Source of the DNA: Hymenopus coronatus
Lineage: Eukaryota > Arthropoda > Insecta > Mantodea > Hymenopodidae
Assembly: GCA_030762935.1 (NCBI GenBank)
Contig: CM060897.1
Span: forward strand, 116,470,676-116,534,675
Direction of reading: 5' to 3'
DNA: 64,000 nucleotides
Under the pieces are notes generated by a model. The model was not told the DNA's origin and did no database searches. It was given only the letters and a program-made list of their open reading frames with translations. The translations under genes were made by a program, and so were the position numbers. Below are positions 1-9,908 of this stretch, piece by piece (position 1 is the stretch's first letter; each line of letters begins with the position of its first letter).

Positions 1-110
1 CCTCAAAACATGCATTGCCAGAAAAATCTTGTTTTCGGATTTTGGGTGGAACACAATACCTTCTTTATCTGTTATGTACGTCGCACATAATTAGATAGAG
101 AAAGTAAAAA
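1..110 (+). repeat. R1 copy, 3' terminal fragment (cut by window edge)
   Basis: This matches the last ~110 nt of the R1 consensus: the 'gggtggaacacaataccttct' type block, a degraded palindrome (GTTATGTACGTCGCAC) and the terminal AGAGAAAGTAAAA. The rest of the copy lies before the window. Confidence 0.8.
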
Positions 111-149
111 AGCAAGTTTCTCTGTCTTAATATTTTAGGTTATTCTGTT

Positions 150-500
150 CTCGATATTTACGAGCCTCGTATGGAGCGCTTACAGTTCCCAGGTCTGACA
201 AGCCAACTCCTGGTGCAAATGCGTTTTGAGGAGCGTGGGACTCTGGAACAGAGAGAGTAGCCAAGGTGGTTGATCATCCCGAAGCCGGGTATGCGAGTGA
301 GTAAGAAGATATAAAATTGATGAAAGAAAAGAAGATTATGCATCAGCTGATGGGATGAATGGCAAGGGAAAGCGTAGGCCTCGGAGGACACTGGCTTAGA
401 CGCTGCTTGGTCCATAACAACTCCCTTGAACTATCTCCTGGGATCGAACCGACGCCACTTTGATGAAAGGCGTGCGGTTTATCCATTCGCTGCATTACTT
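150..500 (-). repeat. Probable degraded tRNA-derived SINE, unclassified
   Basis: The plus strand reads 'gggatcgaaccgacgcc' near 433, which on the minus strand is a tRNA B-box (GGTTCGATCCC). Past it, around 466-496, lies an A-box-like 'gaatggataaaccgcacgcc'. The GC-richer tract from 160 to 420 is probably its body. No second copy was recognised in the window, so family and ends are uncertain. From 500 to about 790 there is only AT-rich DNA and a TA microsatellite. Confidence 0.35.
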
Positions 501-740
501 TGTTTAGCAATTAAGGTTTTGCAACGTTGTAAAATCTTATTCTCTTTAGCTGAATTAGACCAAACGCTTCTTTGTTATGTATTAATTGCAGACTTTAAAA
601 TGTTAAAAACAGTTTTATATTCAAAAGACATAAAATATATTCACAACTTATATGATTTATGTAACTACTTTAGGTTCAGAGGATAATGTATTCCATATAT
701 AGTACACTTACTTAGGAAATAAGCAACAAAATGAGCATTT

Positions 741-746
<6 letters not shown>

Positions 747-778
<32 letters not shown>
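747..778. repeat. (TA)n microsatellite
   Basis: Uninterrupted alternating TA of about 32 nt. Confidence 0.95.
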
Positions 779-781
<3 letters not shown>

Positions 782-789
782 TGTATATA

Positions 790-1018
790 TTTTACCTTAA
801 CGCTCCTCATCCTTCGTCATATCCTACAATGAATGAAATCTGAAATAGTACTTAACTTATATCGGGATCCATGGAATTTAAAGTTACTCGGCATTCGTCT
901 TTTCAAGCTAATGAAAACCCCGAGAAAACCTATCCGGGTAACTCGCCCTAAGCGAGATTCGAGTCTGCGAGATTTTGAATGTTAGGCAAACAGCTACCCC
1001 CACACGGTGACGGACATT
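790..1018. repeat. Repeat family F (SINE-like), copy 1
   Basis: This shares an ordered series of words with 30150-30335: 'ggaatttaaagttactcg', 'attcgtcttttcaag', 'gagaaaacctatccgggtaa' and 'ccctaagcgagattcgag'. The second copy has 'ggagcttaaagtcactcg', 'attcgttttttcagc', 'gcgaaaaaattctatcccag' and 'ccctaagcaaaattcggg'. The 'gattcgagtctgcgag' end resembles a tRNA B-box region, suggesting a SINE on the minus strand. Confidence 0.5.
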
Positions 1019-1466
1019 GGGAGTGAAATTTTAGATTTCTATAATTATGTATACAATTTTCTGAACATCTTGTATTGCTATTATATTAATATGAATACGA
1101 AATTTCATTTTAATTGAATACATTTTTGAAAGATGTAAACTATTCCATAAATTGTATGAAGTACGAATATGGCAAAATTGATATATTTCACGCGTTGCAA
1201 AATTTCAAAGAATTAGTTGGATTATTTTTCAATTGGAGCTTTGAGCAATACATACAAAAACCTTTCGTGGTAATATTTAAATAACGTTGATTACTGAATT
1301 ATAATATAATTTTAATAAGTTTGTAATTTTAATCATTTTCACACATTTTTGAAAAGTTACTAGACATTGATATTAGAATAATTTTTCAGCTTCTGGGTAA
1401 TTTTAGTTATATTTAAATAAAACATTTATGCTTGAAACATTTCATGTTTTCATGTTTAATTTCGAG
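1019..1466. other. AT-rich single-copy-looking DNA, no feature seen
   Basis: No repeat match, long ORF or RNA gene was recognised here. If 1467-1612 is an exon this is intronic. Its last ~40 nt (T-rich, ending 'tttaatttcgag') would be the acceptor tract. Confidence 0.5.
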
Positions 1467-1612
1467 AAAAACGATATTTTGTAAAATCGTATGCCAAGAA
1501 ACAGGTGTATTGCACGATGTTCAAATTACTGTAGAGTTCGAAGCAAGTGGGGTAGATAATTTTGATACTCTTTGGATGCCCAGAAGTTCTAACAACTATA
1601 TGCCACAGAAAG
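1467..1612 (+). CDS. Candidate internal exon A of an unidentified protein
   Basis: An open segment of about 48 codons lies between a T-rich tract ending in AG (1465-1466) and the donor AAAG|GTATTT (1613). A second possible acceptor is the CAG at 1502-1504. The product reads ...GVLHDVQITVEFEASG, then VDNFDTLWMPRSSNNYMPQK. Its amino-acid composition is balanced, unlike the K/N/I-rich translations of the surrounding repeats. It starts with the third base of a codon and ends on the first, so it would need a partner exon in phase 1. The exon at 5899 is not in that phase: joining them creates a stop within five codons. Only short non-repeat tracts lie between the two. It may therefore be an exon of an alternative transcript, part of another gene, or a chance ORF. 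I do not recognise a domain. Confidence 0.4.
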
Positions 1613-1651
1613 GTATTTTCAAGTTATGGATTATATAAATCCATATAAGTA

Positions 1652-2165
1652 TTCGCAGAAATGGTTGCATTGCTTCTATATAAATAGAAAGGAAATGAGT
1701 AATACACTAGGCTAAAGCGATAGGCTATCAGAAACAATTTAAATTCAGTTTCCTTTGCACAGCAAGGAATAAACAGAAGACAGATGACCTGTTTAAGAAA
1801 AGTTTAAATAGCCTAAAACTAAATCTATAACAAGAAAAATCTCTAGAAAACATAACAAAATAATATATGTCATAATCTCTGTGTTTTCACGGAGCTAAAT
1901 TTTTGTGCAGTAAGTTTTTGTGTATGTCTTACAGTTTATCAGCTATTTAAAATGTATCCAGAATGAAGAGGTGTTCAGAGAATAATCCCAGATAATGTAA
2001 TATATACTTTTTATTTGTAGTGCATAGCACTTTAATAAAAATCCTTACTGTCAATTTTAGAAAATCAAAATTTTCAAAATAATTTCCATCTAAAGGCTAG
2101 CTTCGGTAGGTGGATGTTTTAAGGGTCTCCATATCGCTTTCTTGGTATATAGTAAACATAAATAC
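1652..2165 (+). repeat. R1 copy, internal part, diverged
   Basis: Ordered R1 blocks are present: 'agtaatacactaggctaaag', 'gcaaggaataaacag', 'cagtaagtttttgtgtatg', 'atccagaatgaagaggtg', 'gaaaatcaaaattttcaaaa' and 'ttccatctaaagg'. Both ends are missing. Confidence 0.75.
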
Positions 2166-2185
2166 TGAATTTAGTAGTGAACTCC

Positions 2186-3090
2186 TTTTTACTTTCTCTA
2201 CACGTACTATGTACATAGTGTATGGAGAGGGAATTGTAATGCACCTAAAAATTTGATACCGAGATTTCACCGGAAACCCCCTGAATCCAAAACAGTATTT
2301 TTAGAAAAATGTCCGTGTGTGTGTCTGTTAGTGTGTGTGTGTGTATGTGTGTGTGAGCGCGCGCGCGTGCGCCTGTGGCTGCATAGCTCAAATTCCGTTC
2401 GATACGATAATCGATAATTCCGTTAAATATCTATCAAACTTACCGCTATTTAAGTTCAGTATCTTCAAAGGATGGGACACAAAGGTTTTGATGAAAATCC
2501 CCCCACCCCCAACTACCCTTCACGTGGAAAAATTTTCGAAAATGTTGATTTTCTCAAAAATGTCTAACGATTTTGGTTAAAATATTGTATATTAAAGTTA
2601 TTTACCTGAAAAATAAAATTATATATCTTGATTTTCTGGGAATAGTCTCTGAAATCCTGATTTTAGATATATTTTGTGGAGTGTTGCATAACTGGTAAAC
2701 CGTAAGAGTTAGACCAAACTTACCAAATAGAAAATGTAGAGCTCTTAAAGCACACAATTTATGTTATATACATTTTTTCGCGGAGTTGATCATTTTTGAG
2801 ATATTCCTTGTTATTAGCTTCAGCTTTCAAACACATACTTTTCTCATGCGTGAATTTGTCAGCTCCTATCTGCAGAAACAAAGGAACTTCAAAGATATAG
2901 TAACCAGTTTTTGACAATCACTTTAGTCTATAGTACTCCCTTATTTTTCTTCTGCTTACATGGAAGCAAGTGGTAAGGCTATTTCTGTAAAGTTTTTCTC
3001 GATTAGCATGAAGTAAATAGAAGCATAAACTTGTAATAATAATTTGTTGCAAAGATGTAAAGATTTAAGTGGCACGCATTAGATTTTTTT
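2186..3090 (-). repeat. R1 copy, near full length, minus
   Basis: The plus strand starts with TTTTTACTTTCTCTAC, then the palindrome region (ACTATGTACATAGT). Next come 'gataccgagatttcaccgga', a long GT tract (2315-2375) with an inner (GC)n, 'attttctcaaaaatg', and the head region ending 'ggcacgcattagattttttt'. It spans the consensus from 3' to 5'. Confidence 0.85.
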
Positions 3091-3101
3091 ACTATGCAGT
3101 C

Positions 3102-3134
<33 letters not shown>

Positions 3135-3199
3135 TAATAAACACGGACATTTTGATAAAAACGCTTTTTTTGTACTCAGGTTAGATACCGCAAAACATA
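3091..3199 (+). repeat. R1 copy, 3' part, left half of a copy split by Tc1
   Basis: A CA tract is followed by 'cacggacattttgataaaaa' and 'gataccgcaaaacata', then the Tc1-like element begins. The remainder of this R1 copy continues at 5713 ('tatatttctggataaacc'), so the copy is interrupted at a TA. Confidence 0.75.
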
Positions 3200-3479
3200 T
3201 AGTCATTGGCAAAAGTATTTGTACAGGTGCAAATACAATCAAAAATATTTTATTCTGAGTATTTGACGGTTACAAAATTTAGAACAAAATTCTCAATATG
3301 ATCTTCACTCATACAACTAACGTATAGATTTAATGGAATTAAGTTTACATTGATCTACACAAATAAATAAAATGTTATTTTCACAGTGTGTATTTTAAGG
3401 AGGGCATAAGTATTCGTAAAGCAACATATAATTAGTTTTCTTTGTGCAAACACAGACAAAAAATAACAGGCATTTCTTT

Positions 3480-4480
3480 CTAGTATTTTGTTTGTAAACC
3501 TCTTCTATGAATTACTTCTCTCAGCTGATTGGGCATTGAATGCACAAGCTTTATAATTATTTCTGCACCGATATTATGCCATTCTGTCACAAGTAGCTGT
3601 TTTAATTGCAGTTTGCTGGATATGTGCTCATTTTCAGCTCATTCCATATGAGCTCAATGGGCTGAGCTCTGAGTAGGTGTTTTTAGTGTGTGTGGACTAT
3701 TATTTAGCAACCACAAACGGACACGCTCTGCAACATGTTTAGGATCGTTATCCTGCTGGAAGTAATGGTTGTCACCTAAATGCAACTTTTCAGCACTCAT
3801 CTTAAATTTCCTTTCAATATGTCAAGGTGTGCATATCTGTCCATAATTCCCTCAATAAATACTAATTCCCCTACACCAGAAGCAGCCATGCACTTTCCAG
3901 ACCATAACACCACAACCTCCATGTTTAACAGTTGCTTGCAAATTTTGAATATCCAATGCGGTATTCGTCTTCCCCACACTCGCATTCTGCCATTATTATG
4001 AAATATATTATATTTACTTTCTTCAGAGAATAAAACTCTTTCTAGAATGCATTATCCTTTCTTGCATATTCTTTAGCAAACATTAACCTGTTCCTTTGAT
4101 TTTTCTTACTGATGCAAGGTTTTTTTTCTGGGTACCCTGGAATGGAATCCCGAACAATTGTAAGCCTTCTTATTGTTTTAGGTGTTAAGTGCTTCTGAAA
4201 CTGTTCTACATATGAGGCAATTTCAAAAGAGATAATTTGCGGGGTTTTCTTCTCATTTTCATCACCCTCCTTTGCTCTCTAAAGTTTAGTTTCTGTGGGC
4301 AACCCCTCTTTGTTCATTTATTAGTTTATGTGTTTTTTTAAATGTTTAATAACACCTTACACTGTCGAATGACTTCTTCCTATGGCGCATGCTATTTCAG
4401 AATATGATTTTCTTCTGTTTATTTAGTACAACAATGACCTCCCTTAGGTCTAAAGATGCTTCCTTGCCTTTGTGACCCAT
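3480..4480 (-). pseudogene. Tc1-like transposase relic
   Basis: Read on the minus strand from the ATG at 4480, the product starts MGHKGKEASLDLREVIVVLN, a typical Tc1 N-terminus with a helix-turn-helix. Further on, GKCMAASGVGELVFIEG followed by IMDRYAHLDIL matches the central DDE domain. QQDNDPKHVAERV carries the second catalytic Asp, and PIELIWNELK the final Glu. The relic ends near 3480. At about 333 codons it is the length expected for the family. These blocks fall in different frames with several internal stops, so the gene is dead. Transposases of this type cut and paste the element at TA sites. Confidence 0.8.
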
Positions 4481-4756
4481 TTCGATTTTCTGTAGCTAAC
4501 CAGTTATTCCATATAACACGACTAGCAAGCTACCCTGCAGCTATAGATGGCAGGCACGTTGTGGGTTATCAGACAACTATTTGTTCTGTGTTTACCATCC
4601 GTGCACGAATAATGTCCTGCGTAAAATGCAACTCTTGAGAGAAAACATTATTTTTTATATTTTATAGAACATTGTAAATGTGCTGTGAGTACTTAAGAAT
4701 GCCAAAAGGATGTTTGAAGTTCTTATGTATAACGTATGTTTACGTTTATAAAATTA

Positions 4757-5650
4757 AAAATCTGATGTGTACCATTCACATGACTTCTCTATATCCCTGC
4801 AACAAGTTATTCTTAAAAAGGTATACTTCTATTTAATTCACGCTTATCAGAAACATTTAGCAGAAATAGTCTTATTACTTGCTTCCTTGTAAGTAGAAGT
4901 GAAATAAGGGACTACCATAGGTTAAAGTGATAGTCAAAAGCTGGCTGCTATGTGACTGAAGTTCCTTTTTTTGTATGGACACGAGTCCACAAAGTCCTGT
5001 ATGAGAAAATTATGTTTTTTATAGCTGAAACCAAAAACAAGCAATATCTCAAAAACAATCAACTCCACGAAAAAAATGTATGTAACATAAATTGTGTGCT
5101 TTAAAGTGCTCTACATTTGTTGTGTGGTAAGTTTTATCCATCTCTTACGGTTTAGCAGTTATGCAAAATTCCGTAAAATTGACCCAGAATAAAGTTGTCT
5201 TCAGAGGCTATTCCCAGAAAATTCAAAATATACATTTTATTTGTCAGGCAAATATATTTAATATAGGATATTTTAATCAAAATCGTTGGAGCCATTTTTT
5301 AGAAAATCAAAATTTTCAAAAAAAGTTCCATGTAAAGGGCAGTTTGAGGTGGAGGGATTTTTCTCAAAATGTTCGTGTCGCATCCCTGGAAGATATTAAA
5401 CTTAAATACCAAGTTTGGTATTTTATCTACTTTTAGTTTTTGAGCTATCGGGTTCATAGACACACGGACACACTGACACACGGACACACGGACACTCACA
5501 CACACACGGACCTTTTTCTGAAAGTACTTTTTTTGAATACAGGGGACCCTAAGACATATATTTCCGGTGAAATCTCGGTATAGAATTTTTTGGTGGAGTA
5601 CAATATCTTCTCTATACACTATGTACATAGTGCGTAAGAGAAAGTAAAAA
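4757..5650 (+). repeat. R1 copy, full length, inside the Tc1-like element
   Basis: It begins with AAAAATCTGATGTGTACC and ends with AGAGAAAGTAAAA. A perfect CACTATGTACATAGTG lies at 5617-5632. The CA-rich array (5461-5515) has the pattern 'cacacggacacactgacaca'. Because it interrupts a recognisable transposon, it shows R1 is mobile and gives the best-defined ends in the window. Both junctions fall in A-runs, so a short TAAAAA-type duplication is possible but cannot be proven. Confidence 0.9.
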
Positions 5651-5712
5651 TGGTAAAACTAAAACTTTTTCATTTCCATTTGCAGCTGTACGAATACTTA
5701 TATCCATGGCTG

Positions 5713-5800
5713 TATATTTCTGGATAAACCTTAAAGTTTTTTGATGGAATATCAATAGCTTCTCTATCTACTACTTTCTACATATGTGCTAGAAAATAAA
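5713..5800 (+). repeat. R1 3' end, right half of the copy split by Tc1
   Basis: It resumes with 'tatatttctggataaacc' (consensus 'tatttccggtgaaatc') and continues through 'gatggaatatcaatagcttc' to a degraded palindrome and 'gctagaaaataaa'. Confidence 0.7.
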
Positions 5801-5898
5801 TTATTATTATTAGCTTTTTGACAATATCTGGTTAAATTTGACAAATAAATCACCTTATCTTTCTTTAGAGACATAACGTGCTGTGTTTTCTGTTCCAG

Positions 5899-5976
5899 GT
5901 GAGTCACAGTGATTTGTCAGCTATATTACACAAGCTGGATGATGCTCCTCTAACTGAGATTAACACACATCTGAAG
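5899..5976 (+). CDS. Candidate internal exon B (78 nt, phase 0/0)
   Basis: A pyrimidine-rich tract (ctgtgttttctgttccag) precedes 26 open codons, followed by the strong donor AAG|GTAAGC at 5977. Only one frame is open, giving VSHSDLSAILHKLDDAPLTE then INTHLK. A second good acceptor (ttatctttctttag, AG at 5867-5868) lies 30 nt upstream in the same frame and would add ten codons (5869-5976). The exon begins with GTGAGT, which is itself a donor consensus, so the upstream acceptor and this donor are back to back. It ends on a codon boundary, matching exon C at 19804. No family was recognised. The surrounding 5800-6255 is otherwise featureless. Confidence 0.6.
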
Positions 5977-6255
5977 GTAAGCCACACAAGAGTAGTTTAT
6001 TTGAACAGAGAAAAAAGTCAAAGGAGTTAAACTAATATTTTGTTACGACACATTTTATTTGCTTTAGAATTAAAGGCTTTCGTTTCAGTTAGAGAGAGGA
6101 TTCTGCTGTTTACATACTTTCTCACTCACCTGACTCATTTACGCTTTTGAAATAGTCAAGTAAACCATTACCTAATGTATGTTAACGTCCACGTGTCTAC
6201 TAAATATAATATGAAGCTGTCTAAAATAGCTAGTTAATGATTTCTTTTTAACTAG

Positions 6256-7242
6256 TTTTTACTTTCCCTACACGTATTATGTGCATAGTATATAGAGAAA
6301 ATACCTATATTGTATTGCACCCAAAAATTCTATACCGAGATGTCAATGGAAATAGACGTTTTAGGCTACCATGTAACCAAAAACAGCATTTTTAGAAAAC
6401 GGTCACTGTGGGTCCATGTGCCTATTAGCACGATAACTCAAAAAGGAAAATGCGGTAAAATATCAAACTTGGTACATAAGTTCAGTATCTACCAAGTATC
6501 TACCGCGACACGAAGGTTATCAGGAAAATCCTTCCACCCCAAACTACCCTTTACATGGAAAATTTGTCTAAAATTGTTATTTTCTCAAAATAACTCTAAA
6601 CGATTTCGATTAATACACCGTATATTAAAGACATACGAGACGGCAAATTATTATCATTAAGAGGCTCATTCTAAGGATCCTTGATTTCATTCATGGTAAA
6701 GTCCAATTGTTAAAATTAATAAGAACAAGATTCTTGTAATTATTCATATTTTTATGTTTGAGCTAATTAAGCATATACAAATTGTTTGTAAAAATAGAAT
6801 TAATCGGCAATAGTCTCTGAAGACCTCTTTATTCTGGATGAATTTTAATGGATATTGCATAACTAGCAAACCGTAAGAGATAGACAAAAACTTACGACAC
6901 AAAAAATGTAGATCACGTTAACACACACAATTATATCAGGTATGTTTTTTTCGTGGAATTGACCATTTTTGAGATATTGCTTCTTATTTTTTTCAATTTT
7001 TAAATACTTGAAACTTTTCACTTACGGGAATTCCTGAACTCCAGGCAATGCATTGAAACGGATTTAATCAATATGGCAACCAACTTTTAATGCCGTTTTA
7101 TTTCCTTTCTACTTACAAGAAAGCATGTCTGCTAACATTTATCTTGATTAGAATGAAACAAATAGAGGCTTAAGGCTTGTTAACAATAATTTGTTAAAGA
7201 AATGTTGAGAAAATAATGTGAATAGAGCACATCAGATTTTTC
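6256..7242 (-). repeat. R1 copy, full length with a ~130-nt insertion
   Basis: It runs from 'tttttactttccctacacg' to 'gtgaatagagcacatcagat'. Consensus order is kept, except that 6660-6788 (starting 'aggctcattctaaggatcc') has no R1 counterpart and separates two blocks that are adjacent in other copies. Confidence 0.85.
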
Positions 7243-7254
7243 TACAATGTATGC

Positions 7255-7880
7255 AAAATGTAATTGATAGGGTTACTGCATCCCTCACAAAAATGCGATA
7301 CCTATATTTCACTGGAAATATATGATTTTAGACTCCTGAATTTAAAAAGAAAGTTAATTTAATTAAAAACATCCGTATATGCGCGTGTCTTTCTGAGTCT
7401 GTGTTCGTGAATAGCTCAAAATGAAAAGTCCGTTAAATACCAAACTTGATATTTAAGTTCAGGATCTTCCAAGCATGTGACACGACTGTCAAGAAAATTT
7501 CCCTACCCCTAACTGTCCTTTACATGAGAAAATGTTCGATTTTCTCAAAAATAGCTCTGACGATTTTGATTAACACACCGTATATTAAAGATTTTTATAT
7601 GAGAAGTCATATATTTAGAATTTTTTGACAATAGCATCTGAAGTCATCATTTTGGATGACTTTTAATAACCGGTAAACCGTAAGAGATAGATAAAAGTAA
7701 TAAACCAAATATCTAAGTCGTTAAAGCAATCAGCTTATGTGCTTTTCATTTCAGTTGCAGAGATAGCCATTTTAAAGGATATTGTTTTAAAGTTTCCAAT
7801 ACCTAGAGTTTTCTCAAATGGAAAGTCTTTATTTACATTTCTTGGTCCTGGTCAAGCAAAGAGAACGGAATGTCAATACT
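7255..7880 (-). repeat. R1 copy, missing its 3' terminus and head
   Basis: Blocks 'gcgatacctatatttcactg', 'aacttgatatttaagttcag', 'gacacgactgtcaagaaaat' and 'attttctcaaaaatagctct' occur in minus order. It follows another minus copy directly and runs into SINE E at about 7970. The open frame at 7739-7960 lies largely in this degraded repeat, so I do not call it a gene. Confidence 0.7.
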
Positions 7881-7969
7881 GTCACAGCTATGGAGTTGTG
7901 ACTGGGGAACATAACTTGGGACTCAGATGGAAGAGATTATACTCCATTAAACCTATATAACTGAGTTTA

Positions 7970-8236
7970 TAGCGGGAGACCTGGGTTCGATTCCCAGTAC
8001 CGGCGTGGGGATTTTCCCCCCGCTAGGAGACCTGGACCGGGGTGCACTCAGCCTCGTGATGTTCCTGGGGGGTCTAGTTGAAGAGTTACTTGATGGAGAA
8101 GTAGCGGCTCCAGCTCATGAGGACCGCATTAACTGGCCGGCGGGGCTTCGAGGCGCTGACACGTAGCTGGACGCAGCGGCCGGGCGATAGGCCAAGGTTC
8201 CTTGTAAGCTGTCGTGCCATGGAGTTAAGTTGCGTG
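7970..8236 (+). repeat. SINE family E, copy 1 (plus)
   Basis: The tRNA-like B-box 'gggttcgattcccagtaccg' is followed by the family body: 'gcgtggggattttcccc', 'ccggggtgcactcagcctcg', 'gagaagtagcggctcc' and a GC-rich tail. Minus-strand copies are at 10616 and 56883. It is much more GC-rich than the surrounding DNA. Confidence 0.75.
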
Positions 8237-8429
8237 AGTTTATTGTGTTTAGACACACTGTAAACATTCCCAAACATATTGGACGGTATTGCCTTCTGAA
8301 ACGATTACATTATACAAGCAAGGAATTGAGTAGAAATAGCAAGTTTTATAGTCTGATATTAATAATAGAGTTCATGATCTCTCCTCATAAGGGTTTACCT
8401 TTAGAGATTTATTAATATTTGGATAGGTA

Positions 8430-8525
8430 GTGTCAGACTGAAAAAAATCAATGTCATAGCCGGGATTTGATGCACGGATCTCCCGGTCTCTTGACGATCG
8501 CTCTAACCACTGAGCTACCGTGGCA
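8430..8525 (-). repeat. SINE family B, copy 1
   Basis: On the minus strand this reads as a tRNA head: ACGGTAGCTCAGTGGTTAGA (A-box), then 'gaccgggagatccgtgcatc' (anticodon arm to B-box), then 'ttgattttttttcagtctg'. Confidence 0.75.
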
Positions 8526-8559
8526 GTTTAGGAATTTAATACCGTAGCAGCATGTTGTC

Positions 8560-8710
8560 GTATCTTAGGGGTTACAACGAACACCTAGAGACCGGATGAT
8601 CCGTGGTTCAAAGACCCGGGTGTGGCATTGAATTTTTCAGTCTAGCTTTACCTGTCCAACTCACACACACACACGACTTGTGTGAAAAAACAACTAAATT
8701 AAATCTAATT
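8560..8710 (+). repeat. SINE family B, copy 2
   Basis: The end of the tRNA head (gagaccggatgatccgtggt, then ttcaaa) is followed by 'tggcattgaatttttcagtc', a CA tract and 'gacttgtgtgaaaaaac'. The A-box portion is degraded. Confidence 0.65.
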
Positions 8711-8865
8711 GACCAAAATAGTTACCTAAACTATGAAGCCCGGGACTTAATGTACTTACGGGATTCTAAGGTGCCATTGGAGTATTTCATCTCTAAATAA
8801 TTTCAGATCAAGTTGTAGTTTACCAGGAAACATGCGCGTCCGTTGAGAAATTTAGTACCGCGTCG

Positions 8866-9225
8866 GCATATCGCCATGATAGTTCAGTGATAGAGCAACC
8901 GGGTAGAGACGGGAGATCCGTTTATTTTTTAAATAAAAAGTACAGTTCCGGAGGCTTGTCAGGACTCCGGTGCTGTATTCCTTTTTTCTCCATTTTCCTA
9001 TATTCATATACAAACATAGACACATTTACAAACACAGAAACAGCCATGCCTAAGGCGGGACTCGAACCCACGATCCTGTGCCACGAAGCGCCAAAGCGAG
9101 ACACTTTAGCGAGCGCGGCCACAGGGATCGGCATGGTTCAAATACCCGCTATGGCGTTGAGTTTTTCAGTCTGACTCTACTTATCCAATTCCTGTCCTAC
9201 AAACGGCTTGTGTGAAAAAAATGAT
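8866..9225 (+). repeat. SINE family B, copy 3, split by SINE C
   Basis: The head ('atagttcagtgatagagcaa', 'gagacgggagatccg') stops at about 8925. The tail ('catggttcaaatacccgc', 'tggcgttgagtttttcagtc', 'acggcttgtgtgaaaaaaat') resumes at about 9130. SINE C on the minus strand fills the gap. Confidence 0.7.
8928..9132 (-). repeat. SINE family C, inserted in SINE B
   Basis: The minus-strand order is: tRNA head 'gtggccgcgctcgctaaag' with B-box 'ggttcgagtcccgcc', then 'ttctgtgtttgtaaatgtgt', then 'ccggagtcctgacaagcct', then a T/A-rich tail. It matches 12698-12953. Confidence 0.75.
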
Positions 9226-9238
9226 TAAATTATGACTA

Positions 9239-9906
9239 CAGTTGAATCTCGATAATTCGAACCTCCATAATTCGAATTTTTGATATATCGAAGCAAATTT
9301 TCTTTCTCAATCGTTTCTCTTTAAGTCGAATTTCATAACTGGAATTTCTATTTACTGTAGACTGAATTAAAAGTTGCGAAGTCTGGAGATACAGACATGC
9401 ATACTAATTCCAACATGTTTAACTCAACTTCAATCTGTGACGCACGGCCACTTTTAACTGCTCATTGTTGTTCGAAGGTCAACTGCCAACACATTGTAGC
9501 GGTATTTTTTGCGTTTGTTACAAATTTCTAAAACCTGAACCGCAGTAGAGTTTGTAAAGTGCAGTTGTATACAGTACAATACAGTTTGTTTTTGTGATGT
9601 TTTGTTTTACTGTACAGTGAAGTGTTGAATAGAAATGGATAAAATAAAATACACTAAGTTTCAGTATAAAAGTTCAAAAGTTAAAATCATTCGAGAAGTA
9701 GAGAATAACACATGTGAAATTTAGTACTGTACTGTATATGCGGTACTGTTCTAGCAGGATGTACCGATCTTTACTAGCATTATTCAATACCGCAAAGGTA
9801 AAAACGGCAGTTTAAACGAAACTTTCAGATATCTCTATATGTTGAATTTTCGATAAGTCGAATTTCTTCTAACACCCCTAACGATTCGAGATATCGAGGT
9901 TCGAGT
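9239..9906 (+). mobile_element. pogo/Tigger-type transposon derivative (668 bp)
   Basis: The left end, CAGTTGAATCTCGATAATTC, carries the repeated 'cgataattcgaacctccata' motif. The right end, in reverse complement (ctcgaacctcgatatctcga), matches it. TA flanks both sides (9237-9238 and 9907-9908). Ends of this style are known from pogo/Tigger elements. Inside, 9635-9724 encodes MDKIKYTKFQYKSSKVKIIR then EVENNT, resembling the start of a CENP-B-like transposase DNA-binding domain, followed by a stop. The catalytic domain is absent, so this is a non-autonomous deletion product. Confidence 0.75.
9635..9724 (+). pseudogene. Pogo-family transposase N-terminal remnant
   Basis: The ATG at 9635 opens about 29 codons containing the SSKVKIIREVENNT motif, like the first helix of pogo/Tigger DNA-binding domains, and then stops. 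It lies between the inverted repeats of the element at 9239-9906. No DDE region follows. Confidence 0.5.
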
Positions 9907-9908
9907 AA

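Larger units (their letters stand above)
3200..5712 (-). mobile_element. Tc1-like DNA transposon with an R1 insertion inside
   Basis: The left end (agtcattggcaaaagtattt, 3201) and the reverse complement of the right end (cagccatggatataagtatt, from 5712) align as terminal inverted repeats that continue 'gtacaggtgc / gtacagctgc'. TA flanks both sides (3198-3199 and 5713-5714). A transposase relic lies at 3480-4480 on the minus strand. An R1 copy occupies 4757-5650, so the transposon itself is about 1.6 kb, the usual Tc1 size. It sits inside an older R1 copy (3091-3199 and 5713-5800), giving a three-layer nest. Confidence 0.8.

Noticed and set aside
2186..3090. R1 as an LTR or solo LTR
   Set aside because: No TG...CA ends, primer-binding site, polypurine tract or constant target duplication was seen.
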